From CAZJUP01 sp964549275 (lineage in GTDB: Bacteria > Fidelibacterota > Marinisomatia > Marinisomatales > TCS55): 64,000 nucleotides of DNA. The notes below the pieces were generated by a model that was given only the letters and a program-made list of their open reading frames with translations, searched no databases and was not told the DNA's origin. Made by a program: the position numbers and the translations under genes. Every line of letters starts with the position of its first letter. The stretch's first letter is position 1. This document shows, in pieces, positions 1-9,986 of the stretch. The stretch lies in the NCBI GenBank assembly GCA_964549275.1, contig CAZJUP010000003.1, forward strand, positions 1-64,000. The letters are read 5' to 3'.

Positions 1-154
1 ACCAAGTATTTTTTGGAGAATCATACAATGTTGCACTTACTACTTGAATCCAGGAAACAATTTTAAGATAACAATATCAATTATGAATAACCCATTTCAG
101 GAATTGTTTATTTAGTTCACTTTTTCTAAGCTTTCGGGGTTAAATGAGTACGAA

Positions 155-751
155 ATGACCTTCGATCAGCTATTAGACTACATGTATGAACACCATCGGA
201 TCCGCCGGCAAAAGGATATAGCGCAATTTTTTGGCGTAACCACACAGGCTGTTTCCAATTGGAAACGGACCAATAGTATCCCCTCAAAATATGCCATAAA
301 ACTCCAGGTCTCTCAACCAACCAATTATGTAGAATTGGTGGAATCGCTCACAGAAGTCCTCATTTCTCTGAACAAAAGCATTAAAGATATCAAAGCCATT
401 CAATCCATCAACAATATTTCTGCCCAATACTTTTCAGATGGGGAATTTTCAATCGTGGATGGCAATCCTGTAATACGTCTGACCCATATCGAAGGTGATT
501 GGGAAGGGCTCACAGGTTATACCAAAGATGAGATTCTCGCCATGGATAATATTGTTGGCCAAATTCAAGATGTTTCGGATAAGGAAGAATATCTCAGTCG
601 GCTTAGTCCCAGTGGATTGACTGAAGGTACCCACGCTGGATATTGGACCTTTAAACATAAGAATGGGCAAACATTTCAGATCCACGGTAAAAATTGGATC
701 GACTATACGGAGAAACGGTTTAAAAGTGCATTTTCTCCCGTAAAACCATAA
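155..751 (+). CDS. HTH-PAS regulator-like protein
   Basis: A 198-residue soluble protein. Residues about 15-50 form a Cro/CI-type helix-turn-helix (DIAQFFGVTTQAVSNWK) that should bind DNA. Residues about 95-195 look like a single PAS fold: the GLTGYTKDEIL stretch is typical of PAS helices, and the later YWTFKHKNGQTFQIHGKNW is typical of the PAS strands. No histidine kinase or GGDEF output follows, so the HTH is the likely output and the PAS the sensor or dimerisation domain. The ligand cannot be told. It is followed 33 bases later by the chimeric AGCS remnant on the same strand. Confidence 0.7.
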   Translation: MTFDQLLDYMYEHHRIRRQKDIAQFFGVTTQAVSNWKRTNSIPSKYAIKLQVSQPTNYVELVESLTEVLISLNKSIKDIKAIQSINNISAQYFSDGEFSIVDGNPVIRLTHIEGDWEGLTGYTKDEILAMDNIVGQIQDVSDKEEYLSRLSPSGLTEGTHAGYWTFKHKNGQTFQIHGKNWIDYTEKRFKSAFSPVKP

Positions 752-784
752 ACCAAAACATAACCTTGATTGGAAAATAGACTC

Positions 785-1354
785 ATGAGTAAAAAGACAG
801 GCGCACTCATATTTTTTAGCATAATTATTCTATTCTTATATGCATTCGGTGTGGAATTTTTTGAAGGCATTTGGTCCTTCCCCTCCCGACGAATGGTCCC
901 CTTTATGGTGATCGGTCTATTGGGTACAGGGATATTTACCACATTTTATCTTCGATTTCCTCAGATACGATATCTAAAACATGGACTCAAAGTCACACGG
1001 GGTGTTTATGACGATCCCAATGAAGCAGGTGATTTAAATCACTTTCAAGCACTTACCACTGCCCTTTCTGCTACGGTGGGAATTGGAAACATCGCCGGTG
1101 TAGCCACTGCACTGTATTATGGCGGGCCCGGAGCTTTATTTTGGATGTGGATCACTGCATTTTTTGGCTCAGCCCTAAAATATGCTGAATGTACCCTGGA
1201 TTTGAAGGCTAATTCAATGATGCCCATCCATTGGGGTTCTTTTACACTGTCTTTACATAGTTGGACGGATCCAATTGAAAGAGTCACAAAGAAGGCAAAC
1301 GAAATGAATATTCCACTGATATCTCCGGTGATAGGAGAAATCACCAAAAGATAA
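785..1354 (+). pseudogene. Chimeric remnant: AGCS symporter N-terminus joined to metallo-beta-lactamase-fold C-terminus
   Basis: One open frame carries parts of two unrelated proteins. Up to about residue 138 it matches the sodium:alanine/glycine symporter (AGCS) family, with the hallmark region TALSATVGIGNIAGVATAL and then FFGSALKYAECTL. From about base 1200 it changes abruptly to the C-terminal end of NAPE-PLD/RomA-like metal-dependent hydrolases (MMPIHWGSFTLSLHSW, then DPIERV). AGCS carriers are normally around 450-500 residues, so most of the transporter is missing, as is the metal-binding N-half of the hydrolase. An in-frame deletion joining two neighbouring genes explains this; an assembly join is the alternative. 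ATG at 785 is preferred over TTG at 770. Function is probably lost. Confidence 0.7.
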
Positions 1355-1372
1355 TACTTGGTGGAAGACGTG

Positions 1373-2992
1373 CTACCGCTTAAATCGAATACCTTGATCT
1401 TCATTCATGAAAATCCATGCAACCACTTTCCCAATATTAAATGGTTGGTCCATATCCCAGTATTGACTTCCATGTGCGTGTCGAGAACTAGAATCATTTT
1501 TCGGGAGGGATTCCACCCATTCAAAAATCCGCTTCATTCTTTTTTTCCAAAGTGAGATATTCTCTATTCGAAGATCGATCCACCCTGAATCTGCCCAACG
1601 GTTCAAGTCAGTTTCATCATAGGAAATTAGTTCAGACTCTTCTTGAGTTGGAATGATAACATCGGGGCCACGAAGAAGCGTTTTTCCGTCGCTCATTAAT
1701 ATGGGAATTCCAATGGAAAGCGCATGTGATCTAAATTTTTGATCTTGTTCAATAACGATTTCTGCTTGTTGAACGAGCGTAGATTCTCCCTGAACCACAA
1801 TGCATTTAAGATCACCGCATACTTTGTTAAGCAAATGGGCTTCATAAAGCAATTTTGATAATCTTGGTGGCCCCAATATTTCAAAGGCTACACTGTCAGA
1901 AGCATGAACTTCTTTCAATTTTTCTATTCGATCCATGGCTTGATGCCGCATAAATCCTGCACGATATGTTGGTCCCATGATCGAATTGTCCAACGTATTA
2001 ATTATATCGTGGCCTGTACTATCACCCAATATTTCCAGTATAACATTCTCAGCAATTTCTTCCGGAGTTACAAACTCCATTTGACCCACGGCTGTAATGG
2101 TTTCGAATTCCCCAGAAGAGAAAATGCCATTCTCACCAGTATCAATAAAAACAGACTCCAAATTTTTATTCAGATCGATCCATTGCCTATTCCCATTTCG
2201 CTTGAATGATTTATTTAATACTTCTCCATGTTCTATAGGGCAATCGTAAAGCTGAACCGGTTTCCCTTGTTTTTTAATTTCACCATACCCAATACCCTTC
2301 CAAGCAATTGCAGCAGCAGGTTTAATCTCTTTACAAATAGGTCCGCCCGGTGTTCTGCCCATTAAAAATAACAGCATGGTATGTGCACCGGCTAAAGAGG
2401 ATTTGCTGAGCAGGACTCTGGATGGACGTTCCTCACTATGTGTATAGGGAATGTTTAACCCCATCCCACCTGTTCCTGTGGTTCCGATCTTTAAATAAAC
2501 CCCAGTTTTATTTTCAACCATACTTTGGTGAAGAATTTGAATATGCCGAATAATTTGTGGGATGTAAAGTGTGGTCAACATTTTTTCAACTTCCGATTGG
2601 TCAACAAAATCGGTATTTGAAAAAAGAGAATCCTTTAGCTTAAAATAACTTTGATAAACATTTTGATAAGCCAATGCAGTAGATGTATTGATTGAATCAA
2701 TAATGACATGAGGGCGATGACGTGAAATCACTTGATATAAAAATGAGTTTTCTAAAATATCATCTGTGAGCACTTCCAGGTTATCTAACAATAACCGGCG
2801 TCTGTTTTCATCGTTTTCCAATAAACTTTGACGATCCAAATCTTTCAGGGCATTTCGTACAAAAATGTTTCCCCATTCAGGTATAAAATCAATGTCCTGA
2901 TAGGTAGCAGCCATTTCTTTGCAAGCTTCCAATGCTTCGGTTTCTTTTAACGATAGAATAATGATTTTTCTCGGTTTAAAGGAACATCTAAT
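1373..2992 (-). pseudogene. 5'-truncated Rossmann/SDR-like protein of unknown function
   Basis: A frame of about 520 residues reads from TTG at 2932, but it stays open upstream to 2992 and there encodes FKPRKIIILSLKETEA, which looks like the second beta strand of a Rossmann fold. The expected first strand with a Gly-rich dinucleotide loop is missing, and a stop lies at 2993-2995. The 5' end therefore seems to have been cut off near 2980-2992, next to an IS256 remnant. The remaining protein has an intact long body (for example IGTTGTGGMGLNIPYTHSEE and LAGAHTMLLFLMGRTPGG). I think it belongs to a large SDR-like family of unknown function, but cannot name it. It could still be translated from TTG at 2932. 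Confidence 0.55.
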
Positions 2993-3263
2993 TTAGGACG
3001 ATGGACAAAATTGAAATATATTCCTCTGTATTTGAGAGGTTGATGAATTATATGAGAAGATTTAGAAATCGGCTGAAAATACTAGGGGATAGCTGGATTA
3101 CTAAATAGAACTTACAATAAACTGGCTGACAACCATCTCTTCTTAATCAATACCACAAAAAACAACATAGACAATTTTATGTTTATTCTCAAATCTTTTT
3201 TAGATTTTGTCTCAAAATTCATACTGAATTTAAGCTTGAATACTAAATTGGACACCGTGGTCA
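2993..3263. other. Degraded intergenic stretch between truncated gene and transposase remnant
   Basis: No credible gene. A 35-codon plus-strand frame at 3001-3108 has no recognisable domain and no Shine-Dalgarno sequence. The stretch lies between two broken genes and probably contains the recombination junctions. Confidence 0.5.
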
Positions 3264-3584
3264 TTGCATTTAAACCTGTCTGCTGCAAACTCACTAAAGG
3301 AAGGATTGGAAGAAACACTCTCTGTGCTCAAACTGAAATTGCCTGATGAATTAAAAACCAGTTTGCGAACAACTAATTCTATTGAATCCTTAAACAGTCA
3401 AATTACCAGATTGACCGGCAGAGTCACCCGCTGGCAGAACAGTAAACAGATCCATCGGTGGGTCGCATCTGCTCTTTTAGATATTGAAATGCGAATGTGA
3501 AAAATCAGGAGATATAAAAAACTGAAAGTCTTGAGATCATCATTGCAAAATGAACTTAAATTAGAAACACCTAAATCAGAATGA
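3264..3584 (+). pseudogene. IS256 (Mutator-type) transposase C-terminal remnant
   Basis: The C-terminal part of an IS256-family transposase. It contains the diagnostic SAANSLKEGLEETL and then TTNSIESLNSQ, followed by RVTRWQNSKQIHRWVASALL. Family members are about 400 residues; only the last 100 or so remain. TGA at 3498-3500 interrupts the frame, but the next 27 codons (KIRRYKKLKVLRSSLQNEL) continue the same family alignment to a stop at 3582-3584. The TGA is thus a nonsense mutation, for example CGA to TGA. No terminal inverted repeats were recognised. The element is dead and lies between the truncated gene and the TonB receptor gene. Confidence 0.8.
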
Positions 3585-3648
3585 GTTCAAGTATCTAACC
3601 ACCATGATGACGGGTTAAAGTTCTCATTATTTTAATAAGTCTTTTCTT

Positions 3649-6114
3649 TTAAAAAGCATATCTTAATTCACCAACGATCAATCTTCGAACGGCAGGAGAT
3701 TGAACCATTTGTCTTGCTTCTACATCAGATACATTTTCAATATTCAGATTAAACAATAGACTTTTTGACAGGGTGTAACTGAATCCTAAATCAAATAGAG
3801 TAAATCCGCCTAAAGGGCCTTCATCTAAAAAATAAGGATTTCCGTTGAAACTCGTTCCTTTTCCGGCCTTGGTCGCCCGATTACTGCCGGACACAAAATC
3901 GAATTTATCCATATAACGCGCCGAAACATTTAAGTCTAATCCGTCTAAGAGTAAACCGTCAATATGTATTCCGGCTGACCATTTGTTTTCCGGAGCATTA
4001 ACATGCAATGATCCATACATCACAGCTGTATCCGGATTTTTTCTTTTATCTTTCAAATCAGAGTAATCAGCAAGAGAATAATTAAAGAATAATCCTAATT
4101 TTTTAGACACAGCATATTTAACCCCAATATCAAATCCTGAGATAATTACTTCCCCAAAATTTTTGTAGGTCATTATATAATGTGGGTCTAATTCTTTTTC
4201 ACCCATATGGGTAATAATAACTGTTTCCCGAGGTCCTGCACCTGTTAAGCCAAGGCCGATTGGATCAGAAATCATTTGCAATGGACTGATAAAATCTGCG
4301 TATTCGCTCCGATAATAATTCATATCCACATACATTCCCTTAAATATCATCCCCTTAAACCCAAATTCAAGCGTTTCATTCGTTTCTACTTTAAGTGGAT
4401 CGATTTTTGTCCCGTCTTCATAAGTAAATCCATTACCACCCCCTCGAAGAATAAGATCATATGGACCGATATTTCCATACGGTAAATACAAGACTTGCTG
4501 TAATATAGCTGGAGCTTGGAAAGCCCGGTTCCATGTGAGACGAAAATTACCAAATTTCAACCCTTTCCAAACCAAGCCTACACGCGGACTAACATTACTT
4601 CCATAATTATCATGATTATCCATGCGAACAGCTGCGGTAAGAGCCAATGATGCCGGAAGAGAAACTTGGGCTTGTCCATACAATCCTGATTGATTAATGA
4701 CGATATCTTCTCCCTCCACTTCCCCAGAGATGGGGTCCACACCAATATCGTCCAAATAGGTTCTCCCACTTTTAGGTTGAAATTTCGTGTAATCTATCCC
4801 GGCAATCAATTTTACAGAGCCAAATTTCTGATTGACTTGCATTTCCATACTCAATTTATTTGAATTATCGATATATCCAATTTTATCAACTGCATCTTCA
4901 CGAGACATGCCTGCGATTTCAAGAGAGGCGCGGTTGGGAACTGAATGTGTTTTCCCTGCTGAATTAGACACGGAATATACTCGAGCAAAAATCCGGGGTG
5001 AGGTAAATTGACCCCACATTTGGGTTAAATCCCATCCATCCAACACATTTGCACCCAAATTTGTTGTTCCCCATCCTGTAATTTTCCCATATCCGTAACC
5101 GGCAGAAATTTCTCTTCGATTACCTAAATCATAATAAAGTCCTGCATAGGACCTCAGATTCTCTATTTTTGTATCTAATTCACCTCCAACTATAATGGTT
5201 TCTCCAGGATCAATAGCATTATTTGCATTTAAATCACTCCAGAAATTCTTGTCTGTTGTCCAATCATTTCCCGAAATTTTCTCCATATTCACCTTATAAG
5301 CCAAGGGTCCAGTAACACCGGCATATCTAAATCGCATAGATTTTATATCGTTTGACCCTCCCCCTAAGACAAATGAACCTCCCTGTGATTGTCTCGGATG
5401 TTTTGATATCACATTAATTAGACCATTATGAGCATTTGGGCCATAAAGCGCTGAACTGGGCCCTAAAATAATTTCTATTCTTTGGATATCTTCTTTTGCG
5501 ATTGGCCATAAACCCCCGGAAGAAGTTGAAGCTCCCGGCAACATGGCGTTCATTCCATCGCCCATCATAATAAATCGATAGCTATATGCAGACATGAATC
5601 CTCTGGCATTAATCACCACATTGTCAATACCTCTTCTATATGCATCTGTTCCCTTCGCTTCTTTGACAGCAGAAGTAAAGTTAATGCCGGTACTCCGTCT
5701 AATTCTGGATTCCTTAATGACCGAAATTGTAGCGGGAGCATCTACAATTTTTTCTAAAATTCTCGAAGCAGAAACAACCACTTCATCACCGGGCAACATG
5801 GATTGTATAAGCTTAAAATTCATGACTACATTTTTTCCCTGAGACATTGATGCAGACTGCGTCTCCATAGCGTATCCAATGAAGGACGCACTTACACTAT
5901 ATACACCAAGAGGGACATTTTTAATCACATAGGATCCATCTAAACCGGTTGTACTCCCTATTTCAATTTCCGATATCAGAACATCCGCTCCCACTAAGGG
6001 AAGACCTTCCCCATCAGTGACCGTCCCAGATATTGTACCGGATTGACCATATAATACAGTCATACACAAAAATATTGTACAGCTCGTCAGTATTGATTGC
6101 CATAAACGTTGCAT
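3649..6114 (-). CDS. TonB-dependent outer-membrane receptor
   Basis: An 821-residue outer-membrane receptor. Residues 1-23 are a signal peptide ending LYG. Residues about 25-110 are a carboxypeptidase-regulatory-like beta-sandwich (GTISGTVTDGEGLPLVGADV), an extension common in Bacteroidota-type receptors. Residues about 120-240 form the plug, including RIEIILGPSSALYGPNAHNG. The rest is the barrel, ending in an aromatic residue (ELRYAF). No SusD-like partner gene is adjacent. It lies 80 bases downstream of the ChoD-like oxidoreductase gene, which overlaps the sulfatase gene, so the receptor probably imports the organic sulfate or sterol-like substrate of those enzymes. That substrate link is inference. 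Confidence 0.9.
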   Translation of the reverse strand: MQRLWQSILTSCTIFLCMTVLYGQSGTISGTVTDGEGLPLVGADVLISEIEIGSTTGLDGSYVIKNVPLGVYSVSASFIGYAMETQSASMSQGKNVVMNFKLIQSMLPGDEVVVSASRILEKIVDAPATISVIKESRIRRSTGINFTSAVKEAKGTDAYRRGIDNVVINARGFMSAYSYRFIMMGDGMNAMLPGASTSSGGLWPIAKEDIQRIEIILGPSSALYGPNAHNGLINVISKHPRQSQGGSFVLGGGSNDIKSMRFRYAGVTGPLAYKVNMEKISGNDWTTDKNFWSDLNANNAIDPGETIIVGGELDTKIENLRSYAGLYYDLGNRREISAGYGYGKITGWGTTNLGANVLDGWDLTQMWGQFTSPRIFARVYSVSNSAGKTHSVPNRASLEIAGMSREDAVDKIGYIDNSNKLSMEMQVNQKFGSVKLIAGIDYTKFQPKSGRTYLDDIGVDPISGEVEGEDIVINQSGLYGQAQVSLPASLALTAAVRMDNHDNYGSNVSPRVGLVWKGLKFGNFRLTWNRAFQAPAILQQVLYLPYGNIGPYDLILRGGGNGFTYEDGTKIDPLKVETNETLEFGFKGMIFKGMYVDMNYYRSEYADFISPLQMISDPIGLGLTGAGPRETVIITHMGEKELDPHYIMTYKNFGEVIISGFDIGVKYAVSKKLGLFFNYSLADYSDLKDKRKNPDTAVMYGSLHVNAPENKWSAGIHIDGLLLDGLDLNVSARYMDKFDFVSGSNRATKAGKGTSFNGNPYFLDEGPLGGFTLFDLGFSYTLSKSLLFNLNIENVSDVEARQMVQSPAVRRLIVGELRYAF

Positions 6115-6194
6115 TTATTATCCCTTTCTGTTGCCTTAAGTATTTTAATTCAATTCTGGATTGACTAACAACTCATAATTTATCATTATCATTC

Positions 6195-7766
6195 TCAACT
6201 TTTAACAGGAATAGCCGCCATGGCCCTTTCTGTTAGTGCTGTAATTGTTAAAGATGGATTAACACCAGGATTTGCTGATATCATCGACCCATCACAAACC
6301 AGCATATTCTTGTACCCGAAAATATGGTTATTTTTATCAATAACTCCCTCATGTTCATCTTGCCCCATACAAGCTCCACCTAAGATATGTGCTGTAGAAG
6401 GTATTCCAAAAAGCGATTCATTTAATAAGGCACTGGCTTTTCCATTGACAATCTCAGAATACCGGTCAGCTACTTGTTTAGCTTCTGGAATAAATGCTGT
6501 AGGTAATTCTCCTTCATCTGGTCCAGTTTTCATCCCAACATTAAAAGGACCTTCGGACAGTTTAAGTGTTCCATCAATCGTTTGCATAAACAAGATTACC
6601 TGAGTTCGTTTTGCCCAATCATCCACAAAAATTAATTTCATATTCTTAATGGGATGCAGTATAAAATCAGCAATTAATTTTAAGATTCTAGAAAGAATAT
6701 TTTGACCTTCTATTCTCGGCCACAGTAACAATCGCCAAAAGCCGGAGCCTTCATTGTACCTTACCGGTTCAACATGAGTATTTTCATCAGTATGCAAAAT
6801 GGATCCAATTGCAATACCATCTGAAAAAACGGTCTTTCTATCCATTGCTGTGATAGGCATGAGAGCTTCAGAATTTGTTCTGACCATTTTTCCGATATTT
6901 TCTGAAAGATTCGGAAGAGTTGACCTTTTTAATTTTAACAGTAATTTTACCGTGCCTAAAACACCGCCAGAAAAAATCACGGCTTTTGTTGTAATTGACC
7001 CAGTTTTTTTAAAAAATTTTTTTGTGGATTCCTCCCATGAAACCTGATATCCATCAGACCCATCATTCTTTACTAAGGGTGCGACACCCACCACCTCGGA
7101 TTCCGCCTGTATAGTTGCTCCCAAATTTTGTGCCAAATGTAGATAATTTTTATCTAAAGTATTTTTAGCGTTAAATCGGCAACCAACCATACATCCACCG
7201 CAAAAGGTACACCCGGAGCGATCCGGTCCCTTACCATTGAAATAGGGGTCAGTATCTTTTACTCCAGGGTCTCCAAAATAAATAGAGACATTCGTTTTAT
7301 GAAAATGGTCTTGCCGATTCATTTCTTCGGCCATTTTTTTCAACGCCAAATCTCCCTTCTCCAATTTGGGGTTCTCTGATGCCCCCAACATCTGAAGCGC
7401 CAATGGATAGTATTCTTTTAATTCACTTTCCCAATCCGCCAGGTGACTCCAGCTTTTGGAGGTATAAAAATTTTTAGAGGGAACTGGTAATGTATTTGCA
7501 TAAACCAAAGATCCTCCACCAACCCCTACTCCCGACAAAATGGATACATGCCGAAACATGGTTAATCTCATGATTCCAAAAAATCGTAAAACAGGAAGCC
7601 ACAGCCATTTTTTTAAATTCCATATTGTTTTTGGAAATTCTGAAGATGGCCACCACTTACCCTTTTCTAATACCAGAACTTTATACCCTTTTTCAGAAAG
7701 GCGTAAGGCTGAAACAGAACCACCAAATCCGGAGCCAATAATCACGTAGTCATAATCAAACTTCAT
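6195..7766 (-). CDS. GMC-family oxidoreductase, ChoD/cholesterol-oxidase-like
   Basis: A 523-residue flavoprotein. The FAD-binding GSGFGGS is at residues 11-17, the GMC motif GVGVGGGSLVYAN at about 79-91, and the C-terminal signature (DGSMISANPGVNPSLTITAL) is near the end. A four-Cys cluster CTFCGGCMVGC at 186-196 is followed by NAKNTL. Length, order and motifs closely resemble the mycobacterial ChoD type, so it likely oxidises a hydroxyl group of a sterol or long-chain alcohol. There is no signal peptide. Its ATG overlaps the stop of the upstream sulfatase gene by 4 bases (ATGA), so the two are translationally coupled. The natural product of the sulfatase, an alcohol, would be its substrate. 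Confidence 0.85.
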   Translation of the reverse strand: MKFDYDYVIIGSGFGGSVSALRLSEKGYKVLVLEKGKWWPSSEFPKTIWNLKKWLWLPVLRFFGIMRLTMFRHVSILSGVGVGGGSLVYANTLPVPSKNFYTSKSWSHLADWESELKEYYPLALQMLGASENPKLEKGDLALKKMAEEMNRQDHFHKTNVSIYFGDPGVKDTDPYFNGKGPDRSGCTFCGGCMVGCRFNAKNTLDKNYLHLAQNLGATIQAESEVVGVAPLVKNDGSDGYQVSWEESTKKFFKKTGSITTKAVIFSGGVLGTVKLLLKLKRSTLPNLSENIGKMVRTNSEALMPITAMDRKTVFSDGIAIGSILHTDENTHVEPVRYNEGSGFWRLLLWPRIEGQNILSRILKLIADFILHPIKNMKLIFVDDWAKRTQVILFMQTIDGTLKLSEGPFNVGMKTGPDEGELPTAFIPEAKQVADRYSEIVNGKASALLNESLFGIPSTAHILGGACMGQDEHEGVIDKNNHIFGYKNMLVCDGSMISANPGVNPSLTITALTERAMAAIPVKS

Positions 7767-9757
7767 GGGGTAACTAAATTAAATATACCAGATGGATTGT
7801 CAAATAATCTAAAAAATTGAACCAAATCTAGGATACTTCCATCAACTTCAAGATTGTCCGAAAACAATGTGTCCTTTATTCCCGCTTCCTTGGTTAACAT
7901 CCTTAAAAACAGTTCGTGAGTTATTCTCAGAGTTGCATCAGCGGTTAATTGAAGTTCTGCTTCCCGATTGTGTAATACTGCATTTTCTAATGTTAATACA
8001 TAATTCGTTGCTTTATCCGTGAAATATATATTAAGACAATATTGCTTTCCTTCCGCTTTCGGGCCGTTTAATCTTACGGCCATGGAATTGAATAATTGGG
8101 TTGGTGGTGTGTTTCTCAGAATTTCATACATATCTGCTATTTCAAAGCCATGGGATGGTGAGCCATTCCTTAATTCAAAAGCACCGGTTAAATAATTATC
8201 CCGCCAAGGACCGGATTCGGCTTGATATCCGAGTTGGTCATATGTTTTGGCTAATAATTGTTTTGCTTTTTTATTTTTTGGTTCTGCAAAAACTAAATGA
8301 TTTAAGACTTCAGCAACCCAGCGGTATTCTCCTTTTTCAAATGATTCTTGAGCTTTTGTCAACACTGCATCTTCACCTCCCATAAACTCAACATATTTAT
8401 TTGAAGATTCTACCGGTGGAATTGGATTCAAATGGGCAGGATTTCCATCAAACCAGCCAAAATAATATTGATAAACTGCCTTGGTATTCTGCTTAACATT
8501 TCCATAGTACCCTCGATTATAAAATGGATTTCGAAGTGATTCGGGCAGTGTAATTAGTTCTGCTATTTCATTGGGGGTTTTCCCTCTATTGGCTAACCGA
8601 ATAGTCTGATCATGAATATATTTATAAGTATCTCTTTGAACCTTTAAAAAGGAATGTATTTTCTCTTTTCCCCAAATCGGCCAATGGTGGCTTCCAAAAT
8701 AAACTTCTGCAGAGTTAAACGATCGAATTGCTTCATCAATATAGTTGCTCCACAGGAGAGCGTCTCTGACTTTCGCCCCTCTCAATGTATATAAATTGTG
8801 ATGTGTTCGGGCTAAAATTTCTGCACCACAAAACGCTTTTTTTCCAGGAAGATAAAAGGTCAATTCAGCCGGTGCTTCGGCTCCGGAAGCTAATTGAAAA
8901 ATAAAATCTACTCCGTCAATTTCCAATTCTTGACCCGTTTGAACAATAACATCTGTAGGTTGGCGAATACTATAGGTTCCGAATGAAGGATTTTTCCCTA
9001 ACCCGGAACCGATATGGCCACGTTCAGAGCGGGGTAGCCGTTCTCCAAACATATACAACGATCTTCTCCACATTCCCACTCCAGCAATGATATTTTCGCT
9101 GGTGGCTTCTTCCATAAATCCTTTGGGGGCAATGATTTTAATTCCATTTGTATTATTAAAATAATTTAGGTCTAATCCTGATACACCACCAAAATGGTCA
9201 ATATGGCTGTGTGTAAAAATAATTGCAGTAATTGGTTTTTTCCCCAGATTTTGAAATGCAAACTCTATGGCTTTTTTCGCTGTTTCAACCGTAGTTAAGG
9301 GGTCTACGATAATCCAGCCATTCTGGCCTTCTATCAGTGTGAGGTTTGATATATCATATCCCCTAACTTGATATATTCCTTCCGTGACTTTGAATAAGCC
9401 ATGAATATTATTTAGTTGTTCCTGTTTCCACAACTGAGGTTGTACACTGCCTGGAGCTTTACCTGAAATAAAACTATATACTGTATTGTCCCATATTGTT
9501 TTGCCACTTTTCTTATGCAGTACTTTTACTTGTGGTTCTTGTGCAACCAGTCCTTTATTGGCATCTAAATAGTCTTGGGAATTCACCCATTCTTCCGTTT
9601 TTTGCCTGGCAGTGTTTTTTTTAACCGTGAAATAGCTTGGAGCAGTAAACCCATCCTTGTCTACACCTGCTTCAGTTTTTTTTGTACATCCACCAAACAC
9701 CAAAAGAAATGTTGCAAGGGATATGAATTCAAACCATTTTATTTGTATCATACTCAT
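7763..9757 (-). CDS. Alkylsulfatase-like (SdsA1-type) metallo-beta-lactamase lipoprotein
   Basis: A 664-residue protein. The N-terminal signal has a lipobox (FGGC, Cys24), so it is probably a lipoprotein. The metallo-beta-lactamase metal motif THSHIDHFGG is at 182-191, followed by the alkylsulfatase-typical GAEILARTHHNLYTLRGAKV and SHHWP. Residues about 390-520 fit the alkylsulfatase dimerisation domain, and the last 120 or so fit the SCP2-like C-terminal domain. SdsA1-type enzymes hydrolyse primary alkyl sulfates to alcohol plus sulfate. It is the first gene of a three-gene unit with the ChoD-like oxidase and the TonB receptor. The natural substrate could be alkyl, sterol or another lipid sulfate. 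Confidence 0.88.
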   Translation of the reverse strand: MSMIQIKWFEFISLATFLLVFGGCTKKTEAGVDKDGFTAPSYFTVKKNTARQKTEEWVNSQDYLDANKGLVAQEPQVKVLHKKSGKTIWDNTVYSFISGKAPGSVQPQLWKQEQLNNIHGLFKVTEGIYQVRGYDISNLTLIEGQNGWIIVDPLTTVETAKKAIEFAFQNLGKKPITAIIFTHSHIDHFGGVSGLDLNYFNNTNGIKIIAPKGFMEEATSENIIAGVGMWRRSLYMFGERLPRSERGHIGSGLGKNPSFGTYSIRQPTDVIVQTGQELEIDGVDFIFQLASGAEAPAELTFYLPGKKAFCGAEILARTHHNLYTLRGAKVRDALLWSNYIDEAIRSFNSAEVYFGSHHWPIWGKEKIHSFLKVQRDTYKYIHDQTIRLANRGKTPNEIAELITLPESLRNPFYNRGYYGNVKQNTKAVYQYYFGWFDGNPAHLNPIPPVESSNKYVEFMGGEDAVLTKAQESFEKGEYRWVAEVLNHLVFAEPKNKKAKQLLAKTYDQLGYQAESGPWRDNYLTGAFELRNGSPSHGFEIADMYEILRNTPPTQLFNSMAVRLNGPKAEGKQYCLNIYFTDKATNYVLTLENAVLHNREAELQLTADATLRITHELFLRMLTKEAGIKDTLFSDNLEVDGSILDLVQFFRLFDNPSGIFNLVTP

Positions 9758-9955
9758 ATATATATTTTTTTCAAATTCCTTATTCTAAGGGGTAATTCTA
9801 TTCATTCTATCAAACTTTTTCCTCACCAAGTTTAACTGTCATTTTGGGGTAATTATCGGGAGAGAGGTATGTCTGAAATAATCGATTTTTGATCCATTGG
9901 GGATAAAAAGTAAACAAAATATATGTAAAGAGATATAAATAAATCCTTCATCATT

Positions 9956-9974
9956 AAAGCGAAATTTTCGCTTT
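9956..9974. terminator. Palindromic hairpin after the phhB gene
   Basis: A 9-bp perfect stem, AAAGCGAAA paired with TTTCGCTTT around one base, 12 bases beyond the phhB stop. A long U-tract is missing, so it may be a weak terminator or an RNA-stabilising hairpin. Confidence 0.4.
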
Positions 9975-9986
9975 CTTAACCGGATA

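Noticed and set aside
28..66. 12-codon frame after GGAG at the window start
   Set aside because: Too short, without any conserved pattern.
1340..1365. CACCAA/TTGGTG pair near the end of the chimeric frame as a terminator
   Set aside because: Weak 6-bp stem with a large loop and no U-tract.
3001..3108. 35-codon plus-strand ORF beginning MDKIEIY
   Set aside because: No ribosome-binding site, no recognised domain, and it lies in a degraded junction region.
3112..3318. 68-residue minus-strand ORF over the IS256 remnant
   Set aside because: It is antisense to clear transposase codons, and its sequence resembles no protein family.
3498..3500. TGA in the transposase remnant as a second selenocysteine codon
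   Set aside because: The family normally has Arg or Pro here, and no SECIS-like hairpin follows. It is a plain nonsense mutation.
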